A stretch of 64,000 nucleotides of DNA, taken from NCBI GenBank assembly GCA_037893225.1, contig JAZGUH010000084.1:310001-374000 (forward strand). The letters are read 5' to 3'. The stretch is from Hippasteria phrygiana (lineage: Eukaryota > Echinodermata > Asteroidea > Valvatida > Goniasteridae). The notes under the pieces are model-generated. The model was not told the DNA's origin and did no database searches. It was given only the letters and a program-made list of their open reading frames with translations. Positions 13,126 to 23,491 of the stretch are shown here, one piece after another. How positions within the stretch are numbered: the stretch's first letter is position 1; the number at the start of each line of letters is the position of its first letter. Position numbers and translations under genes: made by a program.

Positions 13126-13290
13126 TAGAGCCAATGATTTTCCGTTTCAGAAAAGTCAATTTTCCGTTTTGACAAATCTTCATTTCCGTTTCGCCCATTA
13201 GAACAGTGTACAAAAATCTGTTTCATTTCCATTTGACATTATTTCATACATGTATTAAAATGAATGCACAATGAAAGAGGCACAGGGGCA
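13126..13290 (-). mobile_element. MITE with AGAGCCAATGATTTTCCG end
   Basis: Inverted relative of the complete copy at 47226-47396. It shares the terminal block AGCCAATGATTTTCCGTTT and internal blocks CATTTCCGTTTCGCCCATTA and TGAATGCACAATGAAAGAGG. Only one terminus is clear here. Confidence 0.65.
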
Positions 13291-13669
13291 TGCAGGGGTG
13301 GATGAAGAAACACAAAACATTGATTAAGGACCAAGGGAGTGTGCCAGTTGGTGAACATCAAAGGGGCTAAAGAAAGGAGAAGGGACACCAAGGAACAAAG
13401 GAGCGTGATTTGGGTGAGCTTGAAGGGGGGTTGAGATGGGAGGGATAAGGCTGGGGAGAACAAAGTGTGACAAAAAGGGGGTTATAGGGGGTGGTAATGG
13501 GAAGGATGTGTGCAAGAGGGATGTGCAAGGGGATAGTTTGAAAGAGGGAGACATCAAAGGAGGGTTTTCTAGGAGGATTATATGTAGTGTAACAAATGTC
13601 AAAAACATTTCTCTATCACAAATCAACATCAATTCAATGTACCTGCTGTGATGTGACAAGCCGTCACAC

Positions 13670-13704
13670 CATGGAGGAAGGAAACAGTGTTTCCTTCCTC
13701 CATG
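13670..13704. mobile_element. 35-bp palindromic micro-element with 7-bp target duplication
   Basis: The sequence runs from CATGGAGGAAGGAAACA to its reverse complement around one unpaired central base. It is flanked directly by GTCACAC at 13663-13669 and 13705-13711. Termini and duplication length match the 8,766-bp element at 27220-35985 and the 25-bp element at 21231-21255. It looks like two abutted transposon ends with no interior. Confidence 0.65.
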
Positions 13705-14420
13705 GTCACACCAACAAAGACTATATAGTTTGCTTGTAATATTCTGTATTCTTTTCAAAAAAATTTCCTCGCGTCAACAGTACCAACAGGCAATAGGCCT
13801 ATAGAAAGTATACACAACGCTACACAACACAGGCAAGGGCTACTGGCCTTGTACTAAACCCTCGTACTAGTATCCAGGGTAACGATGATCACTGTAGACA
13901 TTAAACCCACAGAATACATTAAAACTTCAAAGCCCAACAGTTGAATAGACACGTGTGTGATCCTCGATCATGTCAATCATGTCATAATTACTGTACCCGT
14001 AAGTAGCTGAAGAGCCTGAAGAGAGACACACAGCAGGCCCCTTCATCAAATCCAATCAATAAAGAATACGAACGAGAATTCCCCCATCAACAAAACTATC
14101 CCCGTATAAATCCAGAAAGTCGGCTTACACACGAGCAGTAGCAGAATTCAACTTTCAAGCGTAATCCATGAGAGCCTCGATCTTTCAAGTTCACCTCAGT
14201 CCGAACTTCATCGACTGAGAAGATTTCCAACGCCTGCAGTTTGCGAGGTCCAGACAAAACTACAAAACAAAAGTGACAAGTGCAAGTTGTGAGTGTACTG
14301 CATGCACACATGCATGGTGGAATGTGTGTGCGTAATTGAACGTACGGCATGCAACATGTAATCCACAGCCGGTGCGTGACCTGCCTTTCAAAACATGCGC
14401 ACAATGCATAGCACATTAGT

Positions 14421-14983
14421 ATGGTGTACTATTTACGACACATCGCTTTGCCTCTTCCATACGCGACGCGACTATACGACGCGACGGCACGACGGCTGCG
14501 TTGCATCGTGCCGTCGCGTCGTGCCGTCGCTTCTTTCCCATTACTTCTGGCGTCGCGTCGTGCGTCGCGTCGTGCCGTCGTGCCGTCGCGTCGTTTTTTT
14601 CTAGCTTGCAGGTTTTCTTTCCTCAACGTCGCCCCTTCCGTCGCCCATCGCGTCGTACCGTCGTGCGTCGCGTCGTGCGTCGCGTCGTGCGTCGCGTCGT
14701 GCGTCGCGTCGTGCGTCGCGTCGTGCGTCGCGTCGTGCGTCGCGTCGTGCGTCGCGTCGTGCGTCGCGTCGTGCGTCGCGTCGTGCGTCGCGTCGTGCGT
14801 CGCGTCGTGCGTCGCGTCGTGCGTCGCGTCGTGCGTCGCGTCGTGCTCGCGTCGTGCGTCGCGTCGTGCTCGCGTCGTGCGTCGCGTCGTGTTTCGCGTC
14901 GTGTTTCGCGTCGTGTTTTGCTCCGTGTTTTGCTCCGTGTTTTGCGTGGAGTAGTCCGGTCATGCTATTGTGAACCTGCGCAG
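14421..14983 (+). repeat. CpG-rich 12-bp tandem repeat element, copy A
   Basis: From about 14660 the unit GTGCGTCGCGTC repeats in tandem about 16 times, then grades into GTGTTTCGCGTC and GTTTTGCTCC variants. It is preceded by a conserved leader beginning ATGGTGTACTATTTACGAC and followed by GTGGAGTAGTCCGGTCATGC. Each unit has three CpGs and no stop in any frame, which explains overlapping open frames of Arg-Val, Cys-Ala-Ser or Asp-Ala-Arg repeats on both strands. A reverse-complement copy lies at 16944-17362. Confidence 0.85.
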
Positions 14984-15317
14984 AATAACATTTGCCGTTT
15001 GGTTTTCTTTTATATAGTGCTGAATGACTGGCCTGCAAAGCGATCCTGGAAACGGGAGATTATGTCCCCACCATATATAATTATAGTTTTGGCGGACAAC
15101 TAATAATGGGCGAATCCCACCCCTTAAAAAGGATTAGTTAAACGTAATGCATTTGGCAATTTTTTTATCAAAATCCAAGAAATATAGGTTCCGGTATAAG
15201 TTGATCCATTTTTAGCATCACCATTGCAATATCTGGTTGTTGATAATAAAAGAAATATACGAATTATGGTGATGGGCCTTGTTCAAACCACATGCCTAAC
15301 AATATACACGCCTTTAC

Positions 15318-15772
15318 GGGGTCCGCCCGATAGTCCGAAGGTTCGATTGTCCGAAGGTTCGATTGTCCGAAAATGAAATAAGGTTCGTTAACGGAACATT
15401 TGATGCAATAGTCCGAAGGTTCATTAGTCCGAACGGCCTACAATCCGAAGGTTCATTTATCCGAAGGTTCAGTAATCCGAACTTAGAATAAGGTTAATTA
15501 GTCCGAAGGTTCAAAAGTCAGAAACTAAAATAAGGTTCAATAGTCCGAAGGTTCATAAAGGCACACAAAGTTCGATAGTCCGAATTGACAATAAGGTCCG
15601 ATAGTCCAGACTATCGAACCCTATCGTCTATTCCGAATATCGAACCTTCGGATTATTTAACCTTATTCTCTTTTCGGACTATTGGGCCCTTCGGACTATC
15701 GAACCTTCGGACCATTACGAACCTTCGGATTAATAACCCTTCGGACTAAAGAACCTTCGGACAATCGGGCTG
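15318..15772. mobile_element. Foldback element built of TTCGGACTATCGAACC-like units
   Basis: The left half repeats GATAGTCCGAAGGTTC in variants (GATTGTCCGAAGGTTC, AATAGTCCGAAGGTTC). The right half repeats the reverse complement TTCGGACTATCGAACC, giving a long imperfect hairpin centred near 15610. There is no coding capacity. This is a foldback DNA element or a simple inverted satellite. Confidence 0.75.
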
Positions 15773-16553
15773 TCACCGTCTCCCCCCCCCCCCCCCAAGG
15801 GCGTATCCAGAACACAATTTTGGGAGGGGCCAACACATTTTTTTGCTGAGTTTTGTGGGTGGGTGTACGCAGTGGCTGCCTTTTTGCGACGTCAGTTTTT
15901 TTTTTTTTTGGGGGGGGGAGCATGGGCCCCCTTTGGTCCCCCCTGGATCCGCCCTTCCACCCCCCCCCCCCCCCCCCCCACCCACCAACCTTGACGAGAA
16001 ATGGAAACCGCTCATAACGTGTAGTTTTATTGTAACTTTGTTTTACGCCGTTTATGTAAACACGTGCACACGGCAACTTTGTTTCAACATTTATAAACCT
16101 TTACAGTCAGTGGCGTATCCAGCGGAAGGTGGGGGGGGGGGGGCCTTGCCCCCCTGGCGGCATTTGAAGCGTCATAAAAAAAATATAAAAATAGTGTTTT
16201 AAAACGATTTTAAGACGGTTCAGACGTTGTTTGCCCTTCCTGGCACAAAAAACTGGATACGCTACTGTTTACAGTGAGTTACACTTTGTCACCGTTGGTG
16301 GCGCCATTTAACCACTTTGTTTTGTTCTTACGCATAGGCAAAATAAGACATGTGGTTTCTGCTTTTCTGGTTTGCGACTTTAGGCGTAGGCTCCTAAAAA
16401 GAAAAAACATGGCCACGAGCAGGGAATGGGGGGGGGGGGGTTGAAACCCACCCCCCCCCCCCCCCCCCCCCCCAGACCCGCGCCTTGTATAGCACAAAAC
16501 CCTTGCCAGCATCCGAACCGTACCAATGAGCGCATGTTTGAAGTGCCCATTGC

Positions 16554-16680
16554 ATTAGCCTTTTAGAGGTATGGCGGACACAATAGGAGGGCGTTATTTG
16601 ATTTGGGTAAAACCTATGTATTTATACCCAAATAAAATAGCGCCCCCCTATTGTGTCCGCCATACCTCTAAAAGGCTAAT
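16554..16680. mobile_element. 127-bp near-perfect palindrome
   Basis: The left arm starts ATTAGCCTTTTAGAGGTATG and the right arm ends with its reverse complement at 16680. Pairing extends over about 55 bp per arm (both carry GGCGGACACAATAGG or its complement) and leaves a short A/T-rich loop. Probably a foldback MITE. Confidence 0.7.
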
Positions 16681-16943
16681 GATACTCAGGAACGAAATAT
16701 TTTCTCTCTTTTCAATATTTATTTTGTCCCGCCAGACACTGCTGTTATCGCGGTACCGTTGTTGATTCTGTAGATTGTTTGCTACGAAAATTGGGAAAAT
16801 ACAAACAGAATTCTAGCAAAATCGTCTTTTTACACATTTCAAATACACAGCTCAGGCCTTTTGTTCACCGCGCGGTTAAGCGCATGCGCGCATAAATTTA
16901 AATTTATTAGCGGGTTATTCTGCAAGCCAGTTCGGTATTTCAA

Positions 16944-17362
16944 CTGCGCATGTTCACAATAGCATGACCGGACTACTCCACGCAAAACACGAAGCAAAAC
17001 ACGACGCGAAACACGACGCAAAACACGACGCGACGCACGACGCGAGCACGACGCGACGCACGACGCGAGCACGACGCGACGCACGACGCGACACACGACG
17101 CGACGCACGACGCGACGCACGACGGTACGACGCGATGGGCGACGGAAGGGGCGACGTTGAGGAAAGAAAACCTGCAAGCTAGAAAAAAACGACGCGACGG
17201 CACGACGGCACGACGCGACGCACGACGCGACGCCAGAAGTAATGGGAAAGAAGCGACGGCACGACGCGACGGCACGATGCAACGCAGCCGTCGTGCCGTC
17301 GCGTCGTATAGTCGCGTCGCGTATGGAAGAGGCAAAGCGATGTGTCGTAAATAGTACACCAT
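16944..17362 (-). repeat. CpG-rich 12-bp tandem repeat element, copy B (inverted)
   Basis: Reverse complement of the element at 14421-14983, with the same leader and tail. It is 419 bp against 563 bp; the difference of 144 bp equals twelve 12-bp units. The array here has only a few units. The two copies form inverted arms about 2 kb apart. Confidence 0.85.
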
Positions 17363-17489
17363 ACATTAGCATGGCCAGTGAATAGGGACTGCTCAATATT
17401 TGTACACATAACGTGTACCTTTTCACCGCGTAATTAGTTACAGATTGATGGGTAGGGGGAGGGGGGGGGGGGGGGGGGGGGGGACTGAT

Positions 17490-17586
17490 GGAGGTTTGTT
17501 TGTTTGTTTGTTTGTTGAAATATACATGGTTTGGCTGGGGTGTTTGTTTGTTTGTTTGTTTGTTTGTTTGTTTGTTTGTTTGTTTG
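17490..17586 (+). repeat. (TTTG)n microsatellite
   Basis: Two TTTG runs separated by about 30 bp, preceded by a poly-G tract. A similar (TTTG)n lies at about 36938-36970. Confidence 0.9.
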
Positions 17587-18565
17587 CAGGGGCACTTACT
17601 TTTTAATGCCTGGGTGTATGTTTCCCTTCATATTACGATCGTTTCTGCTTCAAGGAGAATATTAATTCTTACTTCTTGTCTTTGATCCTTTCTTTTTGTA
17701 GCTCCGTATAGCTTTTAACCTTGTTGGGGGCGTACTTGCATACAAAAATAAGATATTTGTTTGGTAAGGAAAAGGGAGGCGTTTTTTCCAGTATTTATGA
17801 ACTTTTTCCAACATCGCGATAGTGAAGTTCCATTCAGTCGATTTCAAGCACGCAAAAGGCCGACTGGACCTGAGAGGAATTTCTTTAATTCCTTTAGCAT
17901 TATTTATTAGTTTTAAGAAAAGATCCCCCCCCAAAAAAAAAATAGAAGTGGTCTCTAAAGAAGAAGCGAGTGTGGCCAACGCTGAAATTTTTCTCTACCT
18001 TGCCCAATTGAATGGTAGTGGTTGTTTTTTTCTTTCCTTTTTTCTTTTCAACTGCATTCTCCAGTTTCAGTTTTGGGAGGGGGGGGGGGGGGGGGGGGCG
18101 ACTGGGATTCACAGATGGGTACAAGGTGCCCCAGTCCCTCCACCCTCCCTCATGCAACCCTTACGACTCTTGCATCACTCGTCTAAATGGTCCTAATCTT
18201 ACTAGAGTTAGCATGAAATGACTTTCAATATCCAACCAGTATTTAAACATTCAGCCTAAAATTTACTTGATTGTATATAAGCACAAGTTTGCGACGACAT
18301 ACCGTCCATGCTTGCTTTCTTTTTAAAGGGTACATCTTTTTTCATCGCATGAATCCTCAACAAAAACGGTTGCATATTAAAAATGGAGAGACGGTTTGCC
18401 CAATTGCGATATTTCAATGTTTACGCTGGCTTTCAATTGAATGATTTTTTTTTAATGTCATAAGGAAAATCCTCGAAATGAAAGATACCGTATACTATCC
18501 GTGCTTTTCAAACAAATGGAATTTTTTCTTCTAAATATTTTTGTCTAACATTTTTTTTTTTGACG

Positions 18566-18850
18566 AATTATAAGTTTAAAAGTCGTATCCTCATTGAGTG
18601 ATCCCCACAATGTCTCTTCCCAGGTTGTATCGTAAAATTGGGTGTGATCCCTGGCTACACGGCATTATGAGTTTATGACTTCTGACTAGCGCCCACCCGA
18701 ACAAAGATACTGACAATTTGGGAGACCGCCAACATAGGGCAAGATACATGTAACTCAGCTGGTAGAGCGCCGGTACGGTTACCCGGAGATCGCAGGTTCG
18801 AATCCCGCTCCTGCCAGTTTCTTTGTTCACTATGAAAATGTGTTGTTGTT
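18566..18850 (+). mobile_element. tRNA-derived SINE, family 1 (long copy)
   Basis: Contains the leader CCTCATTGAGTGATCCCCAC, a central part with GACAATTTGGGAGACCGCC, the A-box-like CTCAGCTGGTAGAGCGCC and the B box GGTTCGAATCC, ending CTCCTGCCAGTTTC. It shows the family's longest clear structure in this window. Confidence 0.75.
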
Positions 18851-18961
18851 GTAGTGTTGATGGAAAAAAATACCTTTTCTAAATTTGAAACATTAGAGCT
18901 ATATTAAATTAAATATTCAAGTTCTATGATTGGAAAAATGAATTTTGTTTTTCCTTTTCCG

Positions 18962-19100
18962 ACGTAGTGTATGAAGCGCTAAATGTTCAGTGCTTCCGAG
19001 AGCCTGTGGAAACCAAAAATCATCATAGACTAACTCGGGCGGGACTCGAACCCACAACCTCCTGCTTATTGGTGAAGACGTCTTTACCACACATCCTATC
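18962..19100 (-). mobile_element. tRNA-derived SINE, family 2
   Basis: Minus-strand head with GTTCGAGTCCC B box and the body fragment AGTGCTTCCGAGAGCCTGTG read on plus, matching the body at 46977-47145 in reverse. Confidence 0.6.
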
Positions 19101-19884
19101 TATTTTATCTATTTAGGGCGTCTGAAACCCTAAAAAAAAGGCTTTCTATTCCGAGTTGCTTCAGTGCGCATCTAAATGCACACAGAGATATATGCTCGTA
19201 ATTCGATATTTCCAAAGTAATTATTCGAAACGAAGGTACATGTACTTTTTAAATTCCATGTCTCATTCGAAAGTGAATAACTTTGGTTTTGCTGGCAAAT
19301 TAGCAACTTGTAAAGAATTGGGATGAAAAGTAAATAGACAGGGCAGACACCAAGGATCAAAATAGTGTCGTGCAGTTTCTTACCACTGAGGGTGCATCAC
19401 ACTAAATATGCCAAAAATGGCTGCGCCAAGCTGATTAGCATATAATAAATGTTGGGGGGTCATGCAATTGATAGATTGTGTAATTATGATAAGCTATCAT
19501 AACCTGTTGGTTCTGTGCTTCAACTTTTGTGCAGACTTGATAATTTTTTGTTTTAAAATTGGTCCTATTTGGCTTGGCAAGTGGAGGGATGCTGTATGAA
19601 AAATGGTAGCTATAGCCGGTTTGGGGAAAAACACATTTTTAGAGGTGGTAATCTTTGGGGACAATTAGCAAAAATTCCAAACGGCTACCCTACCAAAAAT
19701 TGAAAAGAATTTGACAGATTAAGATTCAAACTATAATTTTCAGTTGTGCCCTAATAACTGAGAGACTCCTGTATAAGGATTATTTTTCACTGTGAAGTTA
19801 GTGGATTTTACACTAAGGTCAATGGGAGTTTTGGTGCACCCCCTGAGCCTTTACCGTGACTTTGGTTTAGCGCCCTCTTTTGTG

Positions 19885-20250
19885 TAATGCACGTGATGAC
19901 AACCGCAACAAGACGGTCAGCATACTCGACCGTCTGTGTTTGCTCGATCGACTGGAAAAGACAACTCGACCGTCAAAAGCAGTCGTTGTTAGTCTGAGTC
20001 AAGTCGTCCGTATCATGTTTTTGGTGCGTGCATGGACGTATGGTTGGTCCTTTTGCTCAAGTTGGATGCAAATTGTACAGGGCAGTTGCCGCATTTAAAC
20101 ACTGATGATCGAGTTGTCTTCACGGTTGACGTCGAATTTCTCATCCGAACGGCCACTGGCCGGGAGTAGGAAAACGGCCGAGTTGTCTCGCGGTCGAGTT
20201 GTCTCATCAGTCGAATTGCATTGTCTCAAGCCGAGTCAAGCTGTCTGACT
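19885..20250. mobile_element. Foldback with GACAACTCGACCG motifs
   Basis: ACTCGACCGT and GACAACTCGACCGTC on the left are answered by GCGGTCGAGTTGTCTC and CGAGTTGTCTTCACGG on the right. The arms are imperfect and internally repeated. No coding capacity. Confidence 0.5.
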
Positions 20251-20415
20251 TCCAAATGCAAACTGGGTTAGGCCTACGGTAGTATTGTAAGCCTAGTTGC
20301 ACTTCCATTTCTGGGCTACAAAGTATCGGTAATAACCTAATCGTATTCTTAAGTGAATATTCCACATTTGTCTTATTTTTCCTGGTTGGGAGAAATTTGC
20401 ATAGCCTACTTTTAT

Positions 20416-20870
20416 TGGCGATTGTGTAGTGTAGGGCCCTGTTCCCTAAGCAGGGAACAAAAACCACTTCTTTTAGGTTATTGGAATTGCCAAACTAGTT
20501 AGGCTAGCGACATTACAAACCAAAACAACAGGTATGTCGTAGATAAAGGGCAGGGTTATAGTTTCCGAGGGAAATTTTGGGGTAAAGCGGCGATGAGGAC
20601 AACAAAACGCAATGCGAAAATAAAGATGGCGATCACCGCGATGCACAGTAAACACGAAAAACCGCGTTCATTCGCATGGCAACTGCAGTGTAAAGCGCGT
20701 AAGAAAATTGCATTTTCTACCGAAATAAACTTCAAAATTACAAAAACGATGTCAATAGAATTAAGAGAAGTCTGCTTAGGTTGAAAAAGTCATTTTGGAA
20801 TGAGAAAAAATACCCTTGACTCTAACTTCATCAAAACTAAAGAGGGGCCCTACACTACACAATCGCCCCT
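20416..20870 (+). mobile_element. TIR element ending GGGCCCTACACTACACAATCG
   Basis: The left end reads GCGATTGTGTAGTGTAGGGC and the right end is its reverse complement at 20847-20868. A shorter inverted relative covers about 22494-22883. It shares internal segments near GGTATGTCGTAGATAAAGGG, one-strand TCAAAACTAAAG versus its partner, and an ACAATCGCCC end. Short frames inside are not conserved. Confidence 0.65.
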
Positions 20871-21230
20871 TTTATTTCGGGGAAAGATTTTACTTTAGTT
20901 TAAGCATGGAGGAAGAAAATTGTTATTTTCCAATATTTTGCTGTTCTTGACCGATTTTGGTGGGGGGGTATTAAAGTAAAATCTTTCAAGGGGGAAGAAA
21001 GTTTGCGTTTTAAATGTTCTGCTAATGCACGCACCTATCAATCGTATGACACACCCCCGGCCCCCCAGGGGAGGTGTGTCAATGTCTAATGTCAGGTCAT
21101 CTTTTGAGGTCCCATGACGCACCCTTGCATCATGTTTGTGACGAACCATTCACGTACAATTGATGCTATAAACCATGTTTTTTTACGCACCATGTCTAAA
21201 CAACTCACCAATGACGGACCTATGATGGAC

Positions 21231-21255
21231 CATGGAGAAGGGTTCTTCCTCCATG
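21231..21255. mobile_element. 25-bp palindromic micro-element with 7-bp target duplication
   Basis: CATGGAGAAGGG is followed by TTCTTCCTCCATG. It is flanked by GATGGAC at 21224-21230 and 21256-21262. Ends and duplication length match the elements at 13670-13704 and 27220-35985. Confidence 0.55.
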
Positions 21256-21484
21256 GATGGACATACATGTAATGTGCGACGAACGAATCACGCTGCTTTA
21301 AAAAAAAAAAAAAAAATTATGCAAATCGCCCATCACAAGCCCTGGGGCACTCAAGGTGTTGGCTACTTAGAAATATGTGGAAGAACCAGCCCCTCACACT
21401 GAAACAAGATTATAATCTAATCTCTTCACAGCATGAATAGGGTCAGGATGGGTAACTAGTCCACTGCAAGGCATTAATAATGCC

Positions 21485-21630
21485 TCTACCCTCCAGGGTA
21501 TTTTGGCTAGAAACCCTGCCAGATGCATCAGATTGCATACTTTGTCACATTGACTTATGTGCAGAGTGCAGCAAGGTCAAGCTGTCACCACAGATGCACT
21601 GTGCTGTGTCTGGCAGGGTTAGGGTTAATT
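21485..21630 (+). mobile_element. MITE with AACCCTGCCAGA ends
   Basis: Begins CCCTCCAGGGTATTTTGGC, contains AAACCCTGCCAGATGC and ends GTCTGGCAGGGTTAGGG. A second copy lies at 57418-57553 with the same blocks. It is inserted within the 1.1-kb element 21018-22113. Confidence 0.65.
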
Positions 21631-22493
21631 AAGTGTAGAAGTGCCAAAGCCCAGGACTGGGCTCGAACCCACAACCTGCAGAATTACCTACAGACCTTGA
21701 ATTCAATGTGCCAAACCACTAGGCCACGGCACTTCCACTGCTGCTGGCGCAGCATAAAACAGCCTCAGGCTAGGCAAGCGCACGCAAAGGGCACGTTGCA
21801 TGGGTACAACTACAAGTCTACACCATGTGTCAACCTTCTGTGTGTGCATATTTCTGATTTGTGCAGAAGAAACTACTCTACACAGATTACTTTGAGGACA
21901 ATATTGATACTTCTAGCGTGGCGCAATGAAGAGTGCGAGAAACTCGCTCGACCATGGACTCTGACATCGTGTGCGATAAACAGGTGACTTTTATAACTGC
22001 ATGACACACCCCAACGCATCCCGCTATGACAAACCAAAATTGTACTTGACGTAACTCCTTCCCCGTGGGGTCCAGGGGTGCGTTATACAATTGATAGGTG
22101 CATTAGCAGATGTCACTGAAAGTGTTTACACATGTATATTTTGATTTCTGTATCATTTTTTTTTTACGGATCTCGGTGACATAAATCATAACAAATGGTT
22201 GTTATCAAGGAGGGTTGGTTATTTTATATTATTTCGATAGAAGAGGCTCAATAAAGCAACAGAGCGTCGGACATGAAGGGGTTCCAGGGAAGATGCCAGG
22301 TTCTGAAATCATACATGAAATTTCCGGATTAAGTTGTGGGCACTGTATTTTTTGGGTGCGTTTGAGTAGCTTACCCGGATCGACTCGGGTGAAGGCAGAC
22401 GGGTTAGCCATGAGAGCTAGGCTTATAGAACGCTCAAACGCCCTCTCCTGTTGATGTCACCTAACACTTGAGTCGGGCCCCTTGTAGTTACAG

Positions 22494-22883
22494 GCCCCTC
22501 TTTATATTTGATCTGTTTGGAGTCAAAGTTTTTTTTTATGATTCCAAAATGAATTTATCGACCTGAAGTATACTTCTCTCAATTCTAGTGACATCATTTT
22601 TTTGTAATTTTGAACAGTTTCTTGTGGCAGAAAATGCAATTTTCTTACATGTTTTGCGGTTGGTGTCTTGCGAATCAGTGCGGTCTTCGCCATCTTTATT
22701 TTCGTGTTGCATTTTGTCATCTTCGTTGTTGTTTTACCCCAAAAAAATCCCACAAAAAGATCAAAACCCTGCCCTCTATCTATGACATACCTGTTGGTTT
22801 TTAATGTCGCAATCTAGTTTGCCAAGTCCAATAAGTTGATTTTGTTCTCTTATAGGAAGAGTCCTTAACTACACAATCGCCCT
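22494..22883 (-). mobile_element. TIR element, inverted relative of 20416-20870
   Basis: Starts GGCCCCTCTTTATATTTGAT and ends CTACACAATCGCCC. It shares the CATCTTTATTTTCG block (in reverse) and the GATGAAGTTAGAG-like end region with the copy at 20416-20870. Internally rearranged. Confidence 0.5.
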
Positions 22884-23109
22884 TGAGGTCAAACTTTTTT
22901 AATTCCCCGCTCCAGTAAAATCTGTGGGTAATCAGACTTAACTATGCATGCGTGTGACGTCATTCCACCAGTGACTCTGAGCAGGGTCTGTGGTCGTTGA
23001 CCCGAGTAAGCTCCGAGTATGACGTCATCAGAGCTAATCGAATGGCACGGGGCTAACCCGAGTCGACCCGAACGCACCCTTTCTAAAATCTCATTTCCCC
23101 TTTTGAATA

Positions 23110-23389
23110 CAGACCGCGGCCATAGCTGCGGTTTGAATAAAACCACCTGGTTGGTTGATGTCTGTTTCAACTGTATTGTTCTTGAATGGGAGTGTAAGGA
23201 ATAGATGGACCTTTTTCAAACAAAGCTTTCATTCACACAAAAGAGGGCTCCAAGTATGATGAAAAGACCACTCTATTCAGTGTGGTGCCTATTGTTTGCA
23301 TTTACACTTGGCTGCACAGCTCGTTCTTGGCATACCAGCCCCCCCCCCCCCCCCCCCCCCATCAATAATAGCCGAACAAAGGGAGTTAA
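23110..23389 (+). mobile_element. TTAA-type MITE, family T2 (partial)
   Basis: Matches the complete copy at 48600-48919: CGGTTTGAA, ACCACCTGG, TTCTTGAATGGGAGTGTAA, CTCTATTCAGTGTGGTGCC. It is interrupted by a poly-C tract and ends at GGGAGTTAA. It lies just upstream of the SLC46-like first coding exon. Confidence 0.65.
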
Positions 23390-23444
23390 AAATGTTGGAA
23401 TCCAGCAACAGCTCATTATTATATATTAATGTTTTTTATTGTAG

Positions 23445-23491
23445 ATGTTAGACGCATAGCTCCTGAATCACCGTATCACAGAGAGATTACC
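23445..23491 (+). promoter_or_regulatory. Putative SLC46-like 5' UTR with a four-codon uORF
   Basis: A pyrimidine-rich TTTTTTATTGTAG acceptor ends at 23444. If it is used, the mature mRNA contains ATG TTA GAC GCA TAG at 23445-23459, directly at the exon start, upstream of the main ATG at 23492. The upstream 5' UTR exon was not located. Confidence 0.4.

Larger units (their letters stand above)
21018..22113. mobile_element. 1.1-kb TIR element containing nested repeats
   Basis: The left end CTGCTAATGCACGCACCTATC and the right end (reversed) CTGCTAATGCACCTATCAAT match, and both continue into ACRCACCCC(T/C)GG. Inside are the 25-bp micro-element at 21231-21255, a TCTGGCAGGGTT element at about 21485-21630 and a tRNA-like SINE head at about 21655-21735 on the minus strand. 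Confidence 0.6.
11956..23491. other. Intergenic repeat cluster between CRIM1-like and SLC46-like genes
   Basis: About 11.5 kb between two divergent start codons. It holds SINEs, MITEs, two inverted copies of a CpG-rich 12-bp repeat element, a TTCGGA foldback, palindromes, (TTTG)n and homopolymer tracts. Long frames at 14421-15103 and 16839-17426 come entirely from the 12-bp repeat. Frames at 15696-16202 and 16279-16512 come from poly-C/G. No gene was recognised. Confidence 0.65.

Noticed and set aside
14421..15103. Overlapping long ORFs encoding Arg-Val, Cys-Ala-Ser and Asp-Ala-Arg repeats
   Set aside because: Produced by a 12-bp repeat without stop codons; open in several frames and on both strands, and the inverted copy at 16839-17426 shows the same.
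15696..16512. Gly- or Pro-rich ORFs on both strands
   Set aside because: They run through poly-C and poly-G tracts; no domain or splice structure.
20895..20995. Another CATGGAGGAAG micro-element
   Set aside because: Only one end is present (CATGGAGGAAGAAAAT), within a deleted GGAAAGATTTTAC element; no target duplication.
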